A DNA stretch of 64,000 bases, taken from contig NZ_FZTC01000019.1 in the NCBI RefSeq assembly GCF_900200035.1, forward strand, positions 682,001 through 746,000, given 5' to 3'. Made by a program: the position numbers and the translations under genes. Below are positions 63,302-64,000 of the stretch, piece after piece (within the stretch, counting starts at the first letter, position 1; every line of letters begins with the position of its first letter). The stretch comes from Klebsiella grimontii. Lineage in GTDB: Bacteria > Pseudomonadota > Gammaproteobacteria > Enterobacterales > Enterobacteriaceae. The notes below the pieces were generated by a model. That model was not told the origin of the DNA and did no database searches. It saw only the letters and a program-made list of their open reading frames with translations.

Positions 63302-64000
63302 TCAGTCAGATACGTTTAGCTGCTGAACGACTTTGCCGGCGAAAAAAGTCAGCGGCTGGCTCAGATTAGCCAGATTCTGCGCGTGAACCAACCACAGATG
63401 CACCGCGGGCTGGAAGTCAGCGAGGGTCAGCACGGCGACGTCATCGCGCCACGGGCTGGCGGCCAGCGCGGCGCGCGGCACCAGGCCAAGCCCCAGCCCC
63501 TGCGCCACGAGGCTGATTTGCAGCTGGGCGCCCGCGGTCTCGACATTCAGCGCTAAGCGCAGCCCCTGGGACTGCAGCTCGCGGATCAGCCCCGCCCGCA
63601 GGCCGCAGCCGTCGGGATTGAGCACCCAGCCTTTTTCCGCGCAGTCGCGCAGCGCCCCGGCGTGCAGGCGCCAGCTTTTTGCCGCTATCACCACGATATC
63701 CAGCGGGCACAGCAGCCGTCCGCCGTAGCCTTCGGCAAAGCGTTGCTGCTCAGGCCCCATCGCCAGCACCCCGTCCAGCTCGACGCTCTCGAGGCGCTTT
63801 TGCAGCAGACCGCTCCAGCCGCAGGTTACCTGAGGTTGGAGGGCGGGAAACTGCTGGCGCAGCGCGGTCAGCGCCGGCTGCAGGGCTATTTCCGCCACGC
63901 TCTGCGGCACGCCGAGACGCAGAATACCGTGCGGCTCCGCTTCGGGGTCGAGCAGGCCGTACAGCTTTTTGGTCTCCCGCTTGATGCTCAAACACTGCTC
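63302..64000 (-). CDS. LysR-type regulator, N-terminal part outside the window
   Basis: The open frame continues past the right edge; 233 codons are visible. They cover the LysR sensor domain (GILRLGVPQSVAEIALQPALTALRQQFPALQPQVTCGWSGLLQKRLESVELDGVLAMGPEQ and LVAQGLGLGLVPRAALAASPW), while the helix-turn-helix lies outside. It is upstream of the sulfonate cassette in the same direction with 145 bp between, so it may control that cassette. It does not look like CysB or Cbl in the visible part. Confidence 0.82.
   Translation of the reverse strand, partial: EQCLSIKRETKKLYGLLDPEAEPHGILRLGVPQSVAEIALQPALTALRQQFPALQPQVTCGWSGLLQKRLESVELDGVLAMGPEQQRFAEGYGGRLLCPLDIVVIAAKSWRLHAGALRDCAEKGWVLNPDGCGLRAGLIRELQSQGLRLALNVETAGAQLQISLVAQGLGLGLVPRAALAASPWRDDVAVLTLADFQPAVHLWLVHAQNLANLSQPLTFFAGKVVQQLNVSD

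Overview
The window reads as chromosomal DNA of an enterobacterium, most probably a Klebsiella or the closely related Raoultella. The strongest marker is a divergent LysR regulator plus budABC acetoin/2,3-butanediol operon, and its BudA, BudB and BudC proteins are of the Klebsiella type. Orthologues of the E. coli proteins YdhS, YdeI, HcxB (YbiC), CyuA (YhaM), FdhF and CspH/CspF support this. Naming a species would be inference; divergence from remembered K. pneumoniae BudB suggests the K. oxytoca group. No tRNA, rRNA, transposase, phage gene or CRISPR array was seen.

Layout. 0-12 kb: end of a trehalose-synthase-like glycosidase, two SDR enzymes, a PncC-like amidase, a DUF421 membrane pair, a maltoporin remnant, ydhS, ydeI, a metallo-beta-lactamase-fold protein, a carbonic anhydrase, a LysE exporter, a DeoR regulator, and a VOC/CAT-like pair. 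12.4-22 kb: an organosulfur-type locus led by a sigma-54 promoter, with an SfnB-type flavin oxidoreductase, a MetNIQ-like importer and a five-gene peptide importer. 22-32 kb: a PQQ-dependent membrane dehydrogenase, an AT-rich DUF535 (VirK/YbjX) gene, a 46-residue acidic protein, sulfur amino acid catabolism (cyuA; a gamma-lyase coupled to an NhaC-type carrier), a zinc-ribbon protein and a CspH/CspF-type protein. 32-44.5 kb: budR-budABC, a Fe(III)-type ABC importer, hcxB, and a formate dehydrogenase H paralogue with cysteine in the selenocysteine position behind a sigma-54 promoter. 44.5-50.5 kb: an M20 amidohydrolase, an MFS carrier, a polar amino acid ABC importer and an RpiR regulator. 50.5-57 kb: a siderophore ABC importer divergent from its TonB-dependent receptor, with Fur-box-like sites between them. 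57-64 kb: a tightly overlapped sulfonate/sulfone cassette (LLM monooxygenase, DszC/SfnB-like oxidoreductase, two binding proteins, permease, ATPase) and the 3' end of a LysR regulator.

Common themes are sulfur scavenging and sulfur amino acid breakdown (three loci), iron import (two loci), and oxygen-limited carbon metabolism (bud operon, fdhF). Two strong sigma-54 promoter matches, at 12413 and 42056, tie one sulfur locus and the formate dehydrogenase to enhancer-dependent control. No enhancer-binding protein is encoded in the window.
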